Both the position numbers and the translations under genes were made by a program. Under the pieces are notes generated by a model. That model did no database searches. It saw only the letters and a list, made by a program, of their open reading frames with translations, and was not told the origin of the DNA. Shown in pieces: positions 52,227-61,343 of a DNA stretch of 64,000 bases (position 1 is the stretch's first letter; each line of letters opens with the position of its first letter). The DNA is from Candidatus Scalindua sp. (GTDB lineage Bacteria; Planctomycetota; Brocadiia; Brocadiales; Scalinduaceae), in NCBI GenBank assembly GCA_021776915.1, contig JAIQZU010000008.1, positions 18,512 to 82,511 of the forward strand, read 5' to 3'.

Positions 52227-53894
52227 TTACCTGGATGCAGGTATTGTAAAGCAAAACCGTGAACCCTTTCCTCTGGCGACAGGACTCTCTATCCATACCT
52301 TTCCCTTGTGTTTCTCTATAATCTTTTTTACTATCACCAATCCAACACCGGTACCCTCTACCTCAACATCCTTAAGCCTGCAGAATATCTTGAAAACATT
52401 ATTCTGGTACTCCTTTCGTATGCCAATGCCAGTATCCTCTACGAAAAACTTATAATAATCTCCATCTTTGTTACAACCAATAGTGATCTGCCTTTGTTTG
52501 TCGTTGCCCATAAATTTGATTGCGTTAGTAACTAAATTAGACAATACATCTCTCATCCTCTTTTCGTCACACGAAATATTTGGCAGGTTGTCTTTGATTA
52601 AGACGTTAATATTGTTTGACTCTATTTTGTCTTCCAGCGTTTTTATTACATCTTTAACAATATCTTCACTGGCATTATCTTTAAGGTTGTAAGCTATCAA
52701 CCCAATCTTCGCAACTTCCAGGATCTCATAAATCCTGTCAGACATCAGGCTTATGTTTGCTTTTATTCTATTTGAGTAGCGCTTGTCATTTTCATCGTAT
52801 GTATCCTTGTTGTTCTCGTACAACCTGGTGAAATAACCGTCTATTGAAAACAGCGGTTCTTTTAAATCATGTGATACCGTGTAAACAAAGCTCTTCAATT
52901 CCTTATGTGCGTTCTCTACTTCAGTTGCCGTTTCAATTAATTGTTCCTCTGATCTCTTACGAACTATTGCATTGGCAAGTAGATTTGCAACGGAGTGGAG
53001 GAAGTTGATGTCGTCCTTGGTAAATGTTACGCGCCTGGTTGTATGGGTACCCAATACACCCCATGGGCCGTCAGGGCCTTGAATGACAATACTCATTCCA
53101 CTGACTACGTTATGTTCGTGTAAAAGCGAAGGGCCTGAAAATCGCTTCTCAGTCTTCAAATCTTCCACGATTACAGGTTTTTTAGAATGTAGTGTGTAAC
53201 CAGCCTGTGAATCTAATCCTGTATGGACTGTGGCGTCCCCCACCAGGCCTTCCTTCCAGCCCACACCTGCTCGCAGCAGCATCTCATTGCTGGCAGGCAG
53301 TAATTCAAGTACCTTGCAGTATTCATTGTCCAGTGTCTCTGCAACCTTTCTTGCCACCTCATTCATCAGGTCTGTCAGGTCATTACCCAGCAGGGCTTTA
53401 TGTCCAAGGAAGGTAATAGTTCTCTGCTGGTGAGCATGTACTTCCAATGCTCTCTCTACACGCCTGCGCTCATCAACCTCTTTCGTCAGCTCTTGAATAA
53501 GTCTTTTTCTCTCTTCTTCAGATCTGTGCCTGTAAAGACCTACCTCTACTACCTTTTGTATTTCTTCGATTCTGAAAGGTTTGGTTACGTATCCAAAAGG
53601 ATTCGTTTTTTTTGCATTGTCAAATACAGGCTTTTCTCCGTGAGCGGTTAGATATACCACAGGAACATGGAATTTAGAATTTATTATTTCTGCCGTTTCT
53701 ATGCCATTCATTTTGCCTTGTAATACTATATCCATCATTACTAAATCAGGGCGGTCTTCTTCTATTTTCTGAATTGCCTGCTCTCCGGAGGGCACCATTG
53801 AGGTCACCGTAAATCCCATTTTTTCCAGATTCATCTGTAAGTCTCTTGCCACAAAGATCTCATCTTCGACAATCAATATTCGTCCATTTGACAT
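52227..53894 (-). CDS. REC-GAF-histidine kinase hybrid
   Basis: This 555-residue soluble protein starts with a receiver domain (ILIVEDEIFVARDLQMNLEK, phospho-acceptor in DLVMMDIVLQGKMNG, KPFRIEEI). It continues with a coiled coil, a GAF domain at about 165-320 (GVGWKEGLVGDATVHTGLDS) and HisKA (FVYTVSHDLKEPLFSIDGYF) plus HATPase (LVTNAIKFMGNDKQRQITIG, GTGVGLVIVKKIIEKHKGKV). The receiver at the N-terminus suggests it is itself a target of phosphorelay, with output through its own kinase. It is transcribed before the HisKA_2 kinase and faces the flavoprotein operon across a repeat. Confidence 0.9.
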   Translation of the reverse strand: MSNGRILIVEDEIFVARDLQMNLEKMGFTVTSMVPSGEQAIQKIEEDRPDLVMMDIVLQGKMNGIETAEIINSKFHVPVVYLTAHGEKPVFDNAKKTNPFGYVTKPFRIEEIQKVVEVGLYRHRSEEERKRLIQELTKEVDERRRVERALEVHAHQQRTITFLGHKALLGNDLTDLMNEVARKVAETLDNEYCKVLELLPASNEMLLRAGVGWKEGLVGDATVHTGLDSQAGYTLHSKKPVIVEDLKTEKRFSGPSLLHEHNVVSGMSIVIQGPDGPWGVLGTHTTRRVTFTKDDINFLHSVANLLANAIVRKRSEEQLIETATEVENAHKELKSFVYTVSHDLKEPLFSIDGYFTRLYENNKDTYDENDKRYSNRIKANISLMSDRIYEILEVAKIGLIAYNLKDNASEDIVKDVIKTLEDKIESNNINVLIKDNLPNISCDEKRMRDVLSNLVTNAIKFMGNDKQRQITIGCNKDGDYYKFFVEDTGIGIRKEYQNNVFKIFCRLKDVEVEGTGVGLVIVKKIIEKHKGKVWIESPVARGKGSRFCFTIPASR

Positions 53895-53944
53895 TTTCTA
53901 TTCTTTACGACCTATATTAATTAACGATTTCCAGCTGATTTTTC

Positions 53945-53998
53945 CTCCCTTTCAGGGGGGAGTCCAATGCTGGAATCCTCCAGAAATGGAGGTTTTTG
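53945..53998. repeat. Palindromic repeat of the CTGGAATCCTCC type
   Basis: CCTCCCTTTCAGGGGGGAG and CTGGAATCCTCCAGAAATGG AGG form two adjacent stems. The motif CTGGAATCCTCC also occurs in the insertion at 31330-31426. Confidence 0.55.
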
Positions 53999-54013
53999 AT
54001 GTGCTTGAGAATT

Positions 54014-55408
54014 TTACTTCTTTAGTCCATAAAAGCGAGTAATTTTTTCAAAGATATCTTTGATAAGCACTTTAATTGTTACTGGAATTAATCTAATTTG
54101 AAAAACAGGATTGATCCCCTGTATTAATATTTTTTTATAAGGAGCGTCTCCCGTGACCATATTCCACAGAAGTTCGTTAAGGTGATTTGCTATCCAGGAG
54201 CCTTTTCTGCTTTTAACGTATGATAGACGTGCCTTTACCAGCCAGTTCTGTTTTGTGACAAAATCGCTGAGTATCAAGATTATTGTGCCAAGAAAATTAT
54301 CCATCGCAAGCAGTTTCCTTGCGGGTTTATAGTAATGTCTGTCAAAGTCATCACTCGAGATACCTTTCTCAAATGCGGCCTGTGCAGCAAGCTGTGAAGT
54401 TATATAGGCCGATTCAATCCCGTTCTTGAATATTCTCGATATACTTGCATCACCTACTATGACAAGTCTGTCGGTAAATGGCTTCTTTGCATGTGAAAGA
54501 GTAATCTTTGGTATACACATACAGAATTTATCAGGCATTTCCCAGTCATGGGGTAGTTTATTGCGGACGACCGGATGATTTACAAAATTGAGCAGATCCT
54601 TCTTTGTCAAATCTCTGGTACCTACCAGGCTTACGGTCACATAGTTTCCTTTTGGCACCATAGATGCAAATCTGAATGGTTTTATTCCGAGTGCGAAGAC
54701 ATGTATGTTGTCATTAAAGGATTTTTTTATGAAAGCAGCGCTTAGTGGTATCTCTATTTGACATGTCTTAATAGTTTCAGGAGGTACATAACCAAAATTT
54801 AATGCTATAATTTTATTAACTATTGTTGAATTAACACCAAAAGCGCCCACCACAAGATCCGCTTTCATCTCCTTATATGAGTTGCTCTTTCCATAAATTA
54901 TGGTTGCAGGGGTGTCAATATCAGAAGATAGTCTTAACTCCTGGACAGGCTCGTAGACAGGGTTTACACCCTGTTCGATGACGTGTCTTAGCAGACAGTC
55001 ATCAAAGCTGTGACTTTCCATGTGGACGCTGTAAAGTGGGCCGTTGCCACGGTATACTGCCAGGATACTACTTTTATCACTTAATTCTGGTTTGTACAAC
55101 TCTATACCGTATTCCTGAGTCTGGAAATAGTATCCCTTTATTTCCTGACGTATAATACGTTCCGGTAACGCAATGCCATCTTTTATGAGCTTTGAATGTA
55201 ATGTGCTTGCAATTACGGCAGCGCTCATATTGCATCCACCTGGGCCTCTCTGGCTGAAGTCCTTAGCTTCAAAGATTGTTATCTGGATGTTTATTCCAAG
55301 TTTCTTTGCATATTGAATGGCATTGTTTGCAAAAAAACTACCAGCCGGGCCACCGCCGATTATGGCTATATTTGAATTATTTCTTAAACGTAAACGGCTT
55401 CCGGTCAT
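54014..55408 (-). CDS. FAD-dependent oxidoreductase (geranylgeranyl-reductase-like)
   Basis: A 464-residue flavoprotein. The Rossmann dinucleotide site is NIAIIGGGPAGSFFANNAIQ. A second family motif is RGPGGCNMSAAVIAS. The second FAD-contact region is RLVIVGDASISRIFKNGIES, equivalent to the GD-A/G-A motif of the geranylgeranyl reductase / p-hydroxybenzoate hydroxylase group. The C-terminal ~100 residues are basic and hydrophobic, suggesting membrane association. Related enzymes saturate isoprenoid chains or hydroxylate aromatics, but the substrate cannot be read from the sequence. It is a single gene. The upstream gap holds a thioredoxin reductase on the other strand. Confidence 0.8.
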   Translation of the reverse strand: MTGSRLRLRNNSNIAIIGGGPAGSFFANNAIQYAKKLGINIQITIFEAKDFSQRGPGGCNMSAAVIASTLHSKLIKDGIALPERIIRQEIKGYYFQTQEYGIELYKPELSDKSSILAVYRGNGPLYSVHMESHSFDDCLLRHVIEQGVNPVYEPVQELRLSSDIDTPATIIYGKSNSYKEMKADLVVGAFGVNSTIVNKIIALNFGYVPPETIKTCQIEIPLSAAFIKKSFNDNIHVFALGIKPFRFASMVPKGNYVTVSLVGTRDLTKKDLLNFVNHPVVRNKLPHDWEMPDKFCMCIPKITLSHAKKPFTDRLVIVGDASISRIFKNGIESAYITSQLAAQAAFEKGISSDDFDRHYYKPARKLLAMDNFLGTIILILSDFVTKQNWLVKARLSYVKSRKGSWIANHLNELLWNMVTGDAPYKKILIQGINPVFQIRLIPVTIKVLIKDIFEKITRFYGLKK

Positions 55409-55753
55409 ATCTGTGTTTGATAAAGAAGAAAATAAGGTGTATTATATCACACTTTACAAAAGCGTCGGCTATCCTGCAGGTACAGATATAGAGAAATGGT
55501 AACAAGCGTTATAGCCCACACATATTCGAGTCATAAATATAGCAAAACCCTTGCTGAGATACCACTTATAAATCAATTACTTAAAAAGCCTATTAAAATA
55601 CTATTGATGTATTCAGGCTTTATTCCTGAACCGTATTTGCTTTTTAATGAGAGGCATGATAGAATTTTCAGTATTTAACCTGTAGGGGCGTAAAGTCCTC
55701 GGCGCAGTTTGTCCGGGGATTGCGATACGCCCGTACTTAAGAGGAGATTGAAT
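55409..55753. other. Divergent intergenic region with a hairpin repeat
   Basis: 345 bp between the flavoprotein and trxB genes. The only structure I see is TAGGGGCGTAAAGTCCTCGG ... GGGATTGCGATACGCCCGTA (55682-55738), a dispersed-repeat-like hairpin (GGGCG/CGCCC) just upstream of trxB. Promoters for both flanking genes should lie here, but I cannot place them. Confidence 0.4.
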
Positions 55754-56713
55754 ATGGCAGAAAAGATAATAATCATTGGTTCCGGCCCTGCCGGCTGGAC
55801 TGCAGCCATTTATGCGGCAAGGGCCAACTTGGATCCCATTGTATATGAGGGAGAACCCTCCAGTATTATGGTACCGGGTGGCCAGCTTATGTACACAACC
55901 GAGGTAGAGAATTATCCTGGATTTCCTTCCGGTATACAAGGGACAGAGATGATGGAACTATTTAAGCAACAATCTCAAAGATTTGATACTCAAATATTTA
56001 CAGAAGATATTACGTCTGCTGATTTCAGTTCGCATCCATTTCAATTAAAGACTTCTGAAAACAACGATGTAGAGGCGTTAAGCGTTGTTATTGCTACAGG
56101 TGCAAGGGCAAATTGGCTCAATTTGCCAAACGAGCAGAGACTTGCACAATCAGGAGGAGGAGTGAGCGCTTGTGCAATATGTGATGGTGCGCTTCCCGCT
56201 TACAGGGATAAGGTCCTTGTTGTTGTCGGAGGTGGTGATTCTGCAATTGAAGAAGGACTGTATCTTACAAAATTTGCAAGTAAAGTAATTTTAGTACATC
56301 GTCGTGATAAACTCAGGGCAAGTCCCATAATGCAGGAGCGTGCTATCGCAAATCCAAAGATAGAATTCAAATGGAATTCCATTGTCGTAGACGTCCTGGG
56401 AGACAAGATAATCTCTGGTGTTCGTTTGCAAAGCACTATTAACAAAGAGGAATCAGGCCTGGACTGTGGCGGGTTGTTTATTGCAATTGGCCATACCCCA
56501 AATACTTCTTTTCTCGGTGACAGTTTAGAATTAGATGAAAAGGGTTTTATCAGTACCCCCAAGTCATGGAGGACGGCAACAAGTGTGGATGGTGTCTTTG
56601 CTGCCGGTGATGTTATGGATCCATACTACAAGCAGGCGGTAACTGCCGCAGGTACAGGTTGTATGGCAGCGCTCGAAGCAGAAAGATGGCTTACTCACAA
56701 GGGGTTGGTGTGA
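55754..56713 (+). CDS. trxB: Thioredoxin reductase
   Basis: The start at 55754 (MAEKIIIIGSGPAGWTAAIY) is preferred because AGGAG lies 8 nt upstream and it gives the usual ~319 residues. A longer frame begins in repeat DNA. FAD-binding GSGPAGWTAAIYAARA, redox disulfide ACAICDGALPAYRDK (C-A-I-C), NADPH-binding VVVGGGDSAIEEGLYL and C-terminal FAD motif GVFAAGDVMDPYYKQAVTAA are all intact. It uses NADPH to reduce thioredoxin in the cytoplasm. No thioredoxin gene is adjacent. Confidence 0.95.
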   Translation: MAEKIIIIGSGPAGWTAAIYAARANLDPIVYEGEPSSIMVPGGQLMYTTEVENYPGFPSGIQGTEMMELFKQQSQRFDTQIFTEDITSADFSSHPFQLKTSENNDVEALSVVIATGARANWLNLPNEQRLAQSGGGVSACAICDGALPAYRDKVLVVVGGGDSAIEEGLYLTKFASKVILVHRRDKLRASPIMQERAIANPKIEFKWNSIVVDVLGDKIISGVRLQSTINKEESGLDCGGLFIAIGHTPNTSFLGDSLELDEKGFISTPKSWRTATSVDGVFAAGDVMDPYYKQAVTAAGTGCMAALEAERWLTHKGLV

Positions 56714-57205
56714 GATATAATTGAGGAATTCAGGAATTGGGGAATTGAGGGATTAAGGGATTTGGAAGATTCATTTACATCCTCAATCCTTTTTGTAATT
56801 TCTTAAATACTTTCTAAAACCTTTAATTTGTTTTCTACATTCACTCGCAAGATCATAAACAATATCAAATTCTGAATTATTGATATAGCCGCAATCTAAT
56901 GCGCGATATAACTGCGATTGGACTTCCCCACACGATCTTTGTGAATAACATAAGAAACGAATAAATTCACGTGTTGAACCATCATCAAAGCCTTCAGCAA
57001 TATTGTCCATAGCAGAGCCGGCAGCCTTCCATATCTGTTCCTTAAGGTTTAAATCCTTTTGGAACTTGGCTTTATTTATTAGTTTTGATACTGCTTGACA
57101 TAATTCTCTGATTTTTTGCCAGCATGGTAGCTCTTCAAATTTTTTATAATTTCCCAATTTTCGGAATTCCTCAATTCTTGAATTCTTAAATTCTTCAATT
57201 AGTTA
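56714..57205. mobile_element. Inverted-repeat-flanked hitch-hiker carrying a four-helix-bundle gene (second copy)
   Basis: ATTGAGGAATTCAGGAATTG GGGAATTGAGGGATTAAGG on the left is mirrored by CGGAATTCCTCAATTCTTG and AATTCTTAAATTCTTCAATT on the right. The same arms, without a gene, are at 24871-24976. There is no transposase. Confidence 0.55.
56783..57157 (-). CDS. Four-helix-bundle protein (S23/23S-rRNA-IVP family)
   Basis: A 124-residue helical protein: YKKFEELPCWQKIRELCQAV, LKEQIWKAAGSAMDNIAEGF, DDGSTREFIRFLCYSQRSCG, EVQSQLYRALDCGYI. The N-I-A-E-G-F plus L-x-x-A-R/S-G-S-x-x-E-V/L-x-x-Q pattern is diagnostic for the family. Probable start TTG at 57157. It sits inside inverted AT-rich arms between trxB and the M20 peptidase gene. 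It belongs to a different branch from the protein at 28292 (few identical positions). Function unknown. Confidence 0.88.
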   Translation of the reverse strand: MGNYKKFEELPCWQKIRELCQAVSKLINKAKFQKDLNLKEQIWKAAGSAMDNIAEGFDDGSTREFIRFLCYSQRSCGEVQSQLYRALDCGYINNSEFDIVYDLASECRKQIKGFRKYLRNYKKD

Positions 57206-58313
57206 AAAGCAATCTCCGTTTCAAATAAAGCTCATATATTCGATAGAATGTCTCCATGGATTCGATATCGATCCATTCTTCTAAGGAATGTAATTCGCCA
57301 ACAATAGGTCTGGAAACAATTACGGGGATATTAAGGCGCCCAATAAAGCGGGCGTCACTTCCACCATCTTCCTTTTCCTGACTGGTAGGTTTTCCGGTTA
57401 CTTCCTCTGTGACTGAAAGGTAGAGGGGGTCAGGTGAGAGGAGTGTAGGTTCTGCACTGATTAATGTATGTGTGTTGATTTCTTCACCTAACAAATTGCA
57501 AACATGGTTTAACATATCCTTTACGGTGTATGGAGCTGGAAATCGTATGTCAAGAGTGGCTTCAGCTTCCGATGGTATACGGTTAACGGTTTGATTTGGC
57601 GTTTTAACGATTGTGAGTGCACAGGTAGGATGCCAATGGTCTTCATCTGTCTTCAAGGAATCAAAGTTTTTCCGCAGACGTGAAGTAGCTTCGGCAAGAC
57701 GCTCCAGCGGGTTGTTACCCAACCATGGACGTGCCGCATGTGCAGAATGTCCATTGCACTGGATATTTAGATGAAGTATTCCTTTTTCTTCCACAGTTAT
57801 CTCATTCAAAGAGCCTCCGTCTGGTATCAAGGCAACATCGCACCTGATACCCACTTCATCAAATAGAAAACGCATACCTGAGTTACCGCCACGTTCTTCG
57901 TCAGACGTGATAGCCAGCCCAAGAGGAAGGTTATCATATTGCATATGTAAATTCCTGAAAATCTCCAGTAGAATTGCCAGAGGGCCTTTCATATCTGCTG
58001 ATCCCGGACCAACTATTCTGCCATCAGCTATTTGTGAACGGTAGCTAAGAACGTCAGCATGAGTAATGACATCAATATGACCGCAGAGAAGAATTTTAGG
58101 GTGGGTTACACCTTTAGGAAGGGCAACTAATGATGGAATATCAGAATGGTAATATTTGTTTATAATTATGTTATCAAGCGACTCCACATGGTTGATAACA
58201 AACTCAAAACTCCGTTCGATATCGTCCGGACGAGATGCGTCGCTGGGGATCAGTATTAAGTCCCTTGTCAGCGCTACTAGCATTTTCTGTAGATCTGTCG
58301 AAGATTGCGTCAT
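57195..58313 (-). CDS. M20-family metallopeptidase/deacylase (ArgE/DapE type)
   Basis: A 372-residue enzyme with all dizinc ligands in place: ILLCGHIDVI (His, Asp), SADMKG (bridging Asp), TSDEERGG (catalytic Glu pair), IPDGG and the final His in PIVGELHSLEEWIDIES. The lid/dimerisation domain is in the middle (GHSAHAARPWLGNNPLERLA). M20 enzymes cleave N-acyl or peptide bonds of amino acids (ArgE, DapE, carboxypeptidase G). The substrate is not predictable. It lies 104 bp downstream of the ATP-grasp gene on the same strand, which may make the corresponding amide bond. Confidence 0.88.
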   Translation of the reverse strand: MTQSSTDLQKMLVALTRDLILIPSDASRPDDIERSFEFVINHVESLDNIIINKYYHSDIPSLVALPKGVTHPKILLCGHIDVITHADVLSYRSQIADGRIVGPGSADMKGPLAILLEIFRNLHMQYDNLPLGLAITSDEERGGNSGMRFLFDEVGIRCDVALIPDGGSLNEITVEEKGILHLNIQCNGHSAHAARPWLGNNPLERLAEATSRLRKNFDSLKTDEDHWHPTCALTIVKTPNQTVNRIPSEAEATLDIRFPAPYTVKDMLNHVCNLLGEEINTHTLISAEPTLLSPDPLYLSVTEEVTGKPTSQEKEDGGSDARFIGRLNIPVIVSRPIVGELHSLEEWIDIESMETFYRIYELYLKRRLLLTN

Positions 58314-58363
58314 TTTTCTTGATTATATAAATATTCGGCACATAAGAAATGCGCCATACTATT

Positions 58364-58396
58364 TAATACGTAGGTCGGGTTTCTTACCCGACATAA
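58364..58396. repeat. Dispersed hairpin GTCGGGTttcttACCCGAC
   Basis: Stem 58374-58380 with 58386-58392, preceded by ACGTAG. The same TAGGTCGGGTTTCTTACCCG block occurs at 20030-20049. It lies between the ATP-grasp and M20 genes. Confidence 0.6.
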
Positions 58397-58417
58397 TGAA
58401 TAATAATTCAGGTATTT

Positions 58418-59782
58418 TCAATCTCTGTCATAATACCAGCTTAATGGAAGTATAGCTTCTATTTGATCCAGCATGTTCATGCAATCATCCATTACTTTCC
58501 CAAGACATAAAAACTGTCCTTTTTGTACACTGCCATCCTCGTTGAGGTTGAAGTTTATGGGTAAAATACCTTCCTGCATGTCAGGACGAAAAAGATAACC
58601 GGCCTGGTCTAGCATCTTCAGCAGGCTTGTATCCCTCAGTGGCCTGGCAAACCGTACGTTTCTCATTAACCAAGCATCATGTGGAAGGAAATGTCTTGCA
58701 ATAACCGATGGATAGGTAGCGCCGGTAATTCGTGCATTTATTTCACACACTCTGACTTCTATATTACCACGGTGATCAATGATTAGAAAGTCAACACTTG
58801 CCGTGCCTCTGTACCCCTGATTATGAAGCCATGATCCGGCAGTTGAAGCCTGATGAAACAATTCTTCATAAACCGGATCTTGCTTGTTGAAATAAGATGG
58901 AGGAGAAAGGTTGCCTTCATGGACACTTTCCGCATTAAGAATCTGTTCAGTAATATCATAAAGAGATACTGATTTGTCATCCAGAAACATCTGAATACTT
59001 GGTGAACCCAGATGGCGTACATTTGTTACTGTTTCATCAAGCCATCCCTGTACCATACAGGGGCCTTCGAAGAAAAAGTGTTCCGGGATTACGTTTACAT
59101 TGCTGGAAGTTGTTGAAAAACTGGTCATGCCAATACCGGAAGCTCCGATTTGGGCTTTCACTACCGCCTTTTTGTATCCCTGTTTGTGAAGTGCAGAAAT
59201 GCAGGCATGAACATCATCCGGCGATGCTGCAGGTAAAGTATCGAATACAGGGAATCCTTTTTCAGAAAGATGATTATGAAGCAGAAATTTATTATTCCCT
59301 CTCTTACTGCCTTCCATACTGCTTATGGTTGGTTTGTCCAGGGCATTTGCTATATTCATGAGTACGTTGTCACTGACAAACCCGTCTATCCATGCTGCAT
59401 CATGTTGATGGATCGTGGATACTGTCGGGCTTATTTCATCATGGAGCAGTTTGTCAACCTGAGTAATAAGACTATCGTAAACTGAATGTGATAAAATGAC
59501 GATGTCTGGCAGGCTCAAACCAAGATCTTCCTGGAAATAACGTACCAGGGTTTGATCAGGAGGCTTTTCCAGTACAAGCAGATTATTGTTCCCCTTGAAT
59601 ATGAGATTAATAATCGGGATGAGCCTTCCTCCATAGGTCTCCACACCAGTTATATGTTGCTTGAGCCTTTCCAATTCGCCATGATTATCATAAAAAATAG
59701 AAAGCATATTGGCAAAAAAGATAACGTCTCTATCCCAGAATGCCGGCAATTGACCCGGTATGGTTTTGATTTCAACAGTCAT
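58418..59782 (-). CDS. ATP-grasp ligase (pre-ATP-grasp/PGM1-like architecture)
   Basis: A 454-residue protein with an N-terminal Rossmann-like pre-ATP-grasp domain (to about 160) and an ATP-grasp fold: KAVVKAQIGASGIGMTSFST (ATP-binding lysine and Gly loop), FFFEGPCMVQGWLD, and the metal-binding VRVCEINARITGATYPSVIA (E...N). The order and the ARITGATYPS motif recall peptide-ligase-type enzymes such as PGM1 of pheganomycin synthesis. That is a family-level guess. The reaction would be ATP-dependent amide or ester bond formation between a carboxylate and an amine. The M20 hydrolase downstream suggests an amide metabolite that is made and trimmed or recycled. Confidence 0.8.
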   Translation of the reverse strand: MTVEIKTIPGQLPAFWDRDVIFFANMLSIFYDNHGELERLKQHITGVETYGGRLIPIINLIFKGNNNLLVLEKPPDQTLVRYFQEDLGLSLPDIVILSHSVYDSLITQVDKLLHDEISPTVSTIHQHDAAWIDGFVSDNVLMNIANALDKPTISSMEGSKRGNNKFLLHNHLSEKGFPVFDTLPAASPDDVHACISALHKQGYKKAVVKAQIGASGIGMTSFSTTSSNVNVIPEHFFFEGPCMVQGWLDETVTNVRHLGSPSIQMFLDDKSVSLYDITEQILNAESVHEGNLSPPSYFNKQDPVYEELFHQASTAGSWLHNQGYRGTASVDFLIIDHRGNIEVRVCEINARITGATYPSVIARHFLPHDAWLMRNVRFARPLRDTSLLKMLDQAGYLFRPDMQEGILPINFNLNEDGSVQKGQFLCLGKVMDDCMNMLDQIEAILPLSWYYDRD

Positions 59783-60044
59783 GGTTTTTTCTATTAATCA
59801 GGTTGGGTTTTTCGAATTTAATTAAAATTGATATTCTGCTAATATAATCTTCAAACTTCATTATATGTTATAAAGATAGAAGGAATCAATGAGAAAGTCG
59901 TAATAGTAAAGGTGCTCTGTTATGTAAAAAGTTATTTGATAAGAGAAACGTATTATTGTATAAAGTGAGTAGTATATTGTATGGAGTAATGAAGGAATTA
60001 AATGAAGGCATTTCGTTTTGTACGTAGTATTTGCAGGAATAAAT

Positions 60045-60725
60045 ATGATGTATGATAATTTATCAAAATTGGAGTTGATTAAGGTTCTTAAGTCTCTTGA
60101 ATCCCAAACGGAAGATGTTGTACGCAAGCGGGTAGAAGTGTTTATCCGGAATGAAAGGAAGTTGCAGTGTGTTCTATGGGAAATCATTCAGCTTTTGGTG
60201 TCAATAATCGAAAGCAAAAACCCTTATGCATCATATCATCATCAGGAGATGTGTATACTTGCCTGTTATATAGCGGAAGGGCTGGGAATGTCCAAGGAAC
60301 AAGTTGATGGAGTTTGTATGGCCGGGATGCTTCATGATATAGGTAACATTAAATTGCCTGATGAGTTGTTCCGAAAGGCAGGGGTATTGACTGAGGACGA
60401 ACAAAAGTTGATGCATACACACCCTCTGCTTGGTTTTGAAATGTTGAATAAAATAGATTTTCCGGACCCGGTTGCTAAAATAGTACTTCAGCATCACGAG
60501 AAAATGGATGGTTCCGGATATCCTTCGGGTCTATCAGGTGACGAGATTCTTCTTGAAGCAAGGGTATTGTGTGTGACTGACGCAGTTGAAGCTATGACCT
60601 CTCCTCGTTCATATAGGCCGCCATTTAGTATATCTGAGACTCTAAAGGAGATATCTGGAAAGAGTGGCGTACTTTATGATTCAAATGTAGTGGAAGTCTG
60701 CAAAAAACTCTTTTTTGACAATTGA
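60045..60725 (+). CDS. HD-GYP domain phosphodiesterase
   Basis: Start at 60045 (MMYDNLSKLELIKVLKSLES) with AGGA about 8 nt upstream, preferred over an upstream TTG. The 226-residue protein has an N-terminal helical part and an HD-GYP domain: SYHHQEMCILACYIAEGLGM, GMLHDIGNIKLPDELFRKAG, HTHPLLGFEML, LQHHEKMDGSGYPSGLSGDE. The HD, HH and GYP motifs are complete, so cyclic-di-GMP (or related) hydrolysis is likely. There is no receiver domain. The next gene lies 30 bp downstream. The 262 bp upstream hold no recognisable feature. Confidence 0.9.
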   Translation: MMYDNLSKLELIKVLKSLESQTEDVVRKRVEVFIRNERKLQCVLWEIIQLLVSIIESKNPYASYHHQEMCILACYIAEGLGMSKEQVDGVCMAGMLHDIGNIKLPDELFRKAGVLTEDEQKLMHTHPLLGFEMLNKIDFPDPVAKIVLQHHEKMDGSGYPSGLSGDEILLEARVLCVTDAVEAMTSPRSYRPPFSISETLKEISGKSGVLYDSNVVEVCKKLFFDN

Positions 60726-60755
60726 TACTTGTCACTGGTATTTAGGATATGATCT

Positions 60756-61313
60756 ATGCAGAGAATAAGTGTTATGAATACATCTTACGAGAAATTACCT
60801 TTGGTTGATCTTAATGCGTCAAAGGCTGAAAGCCACAGAAGCAGAGCAGTAAAAGTCCCTACAGAGGAGTCTGTTGAACAGGACCAGAAAGATGCCGAAG
60901 GGATAATGAATTTAACCGGCCTGGATAAGAGTGTGAGTTTAGATAATAAAATCGAAGCCAGAGAAAAATACATGATTGAAACAAGGCCCAATCAATCAAA
61001 ATCTCATACATCCAGAAATCCGGGTATGGGTATGAAGGTGAATATGCGCAAACCACACTATACATTTCTTTTTGCTTCGGATAACAAAATGGTCTTTCAA
61101 GCTGCCTGTTGTTTGCCTTTAAAGGTTATTGCTGCCAGCCTGGATGCAGATATTGTATCGGGGAGAGTTTTGTACTGTACCCACTCTGAAAACGAAGGTG
61201 GGAAATTAGTCTATGAGTTTCAGGGAGGAGGTTCGGAATTAATTATAGACGTAAGACGTGGTGAAAGTACAAAGGCGCAACGTCTTATCTTTAATGAAAT
61301 AGCTTGCAGTTAA
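60756..61313 (+). CDS. Uncharacterised protein downstream of the HD-GYP gene
   Basis: A 185-residue protein I do not recognise. Residues 1-90 are polar and probably disordered (KVPTEESVEQDQKDAEG and similar). Residues about 95-185 form a compact alternating beta-like domain (MRKPHYTFLFASDNKMVFQA, DADIVSGRVLYCTHSENEGG, KLVYEFQGGGSELIIDVRRG). AGGA lies about 10 nt before the ATG. The 30-bp spacing after the HD-GYP gene implies co-transcription, so it may be an effector or partner in that nucleotide-signalling pathway (inference only). Confidence 0.6.
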   Translation: MQRISVMNTSYEKLPLVDLNASKAESHRSRAVKVPTEESVEQDQKDAEGIMNLTGLDKSVSLDNKIEAREKYMIETRPNQSKSHTSRNPGMGMKVNMRKPHYTFLFASDNKMVFQAACCLPLKVIAASLDADIVSGRVLYCTHSENEGGKLVYEFQGGGSELIIDVRRGESTKAQRLIFNEIACS

Positions 61314-61325
61314 ATCAATAAAGGT

Positions 61326-61343
61326 GGAAACCTAAAGGTTTCC
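61326..61343. terminator. Hairpin between convergent genes
   Basis: GGAAACCT-AA-AGGTTTCC is a perfect 8-bp stem. It lies between the convergent unknown gene and the MFS gene and overlaps the MFS stop codon. It could act as a bidirectional terminator, though it lacks a good T-run. Confidence 0.45.
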
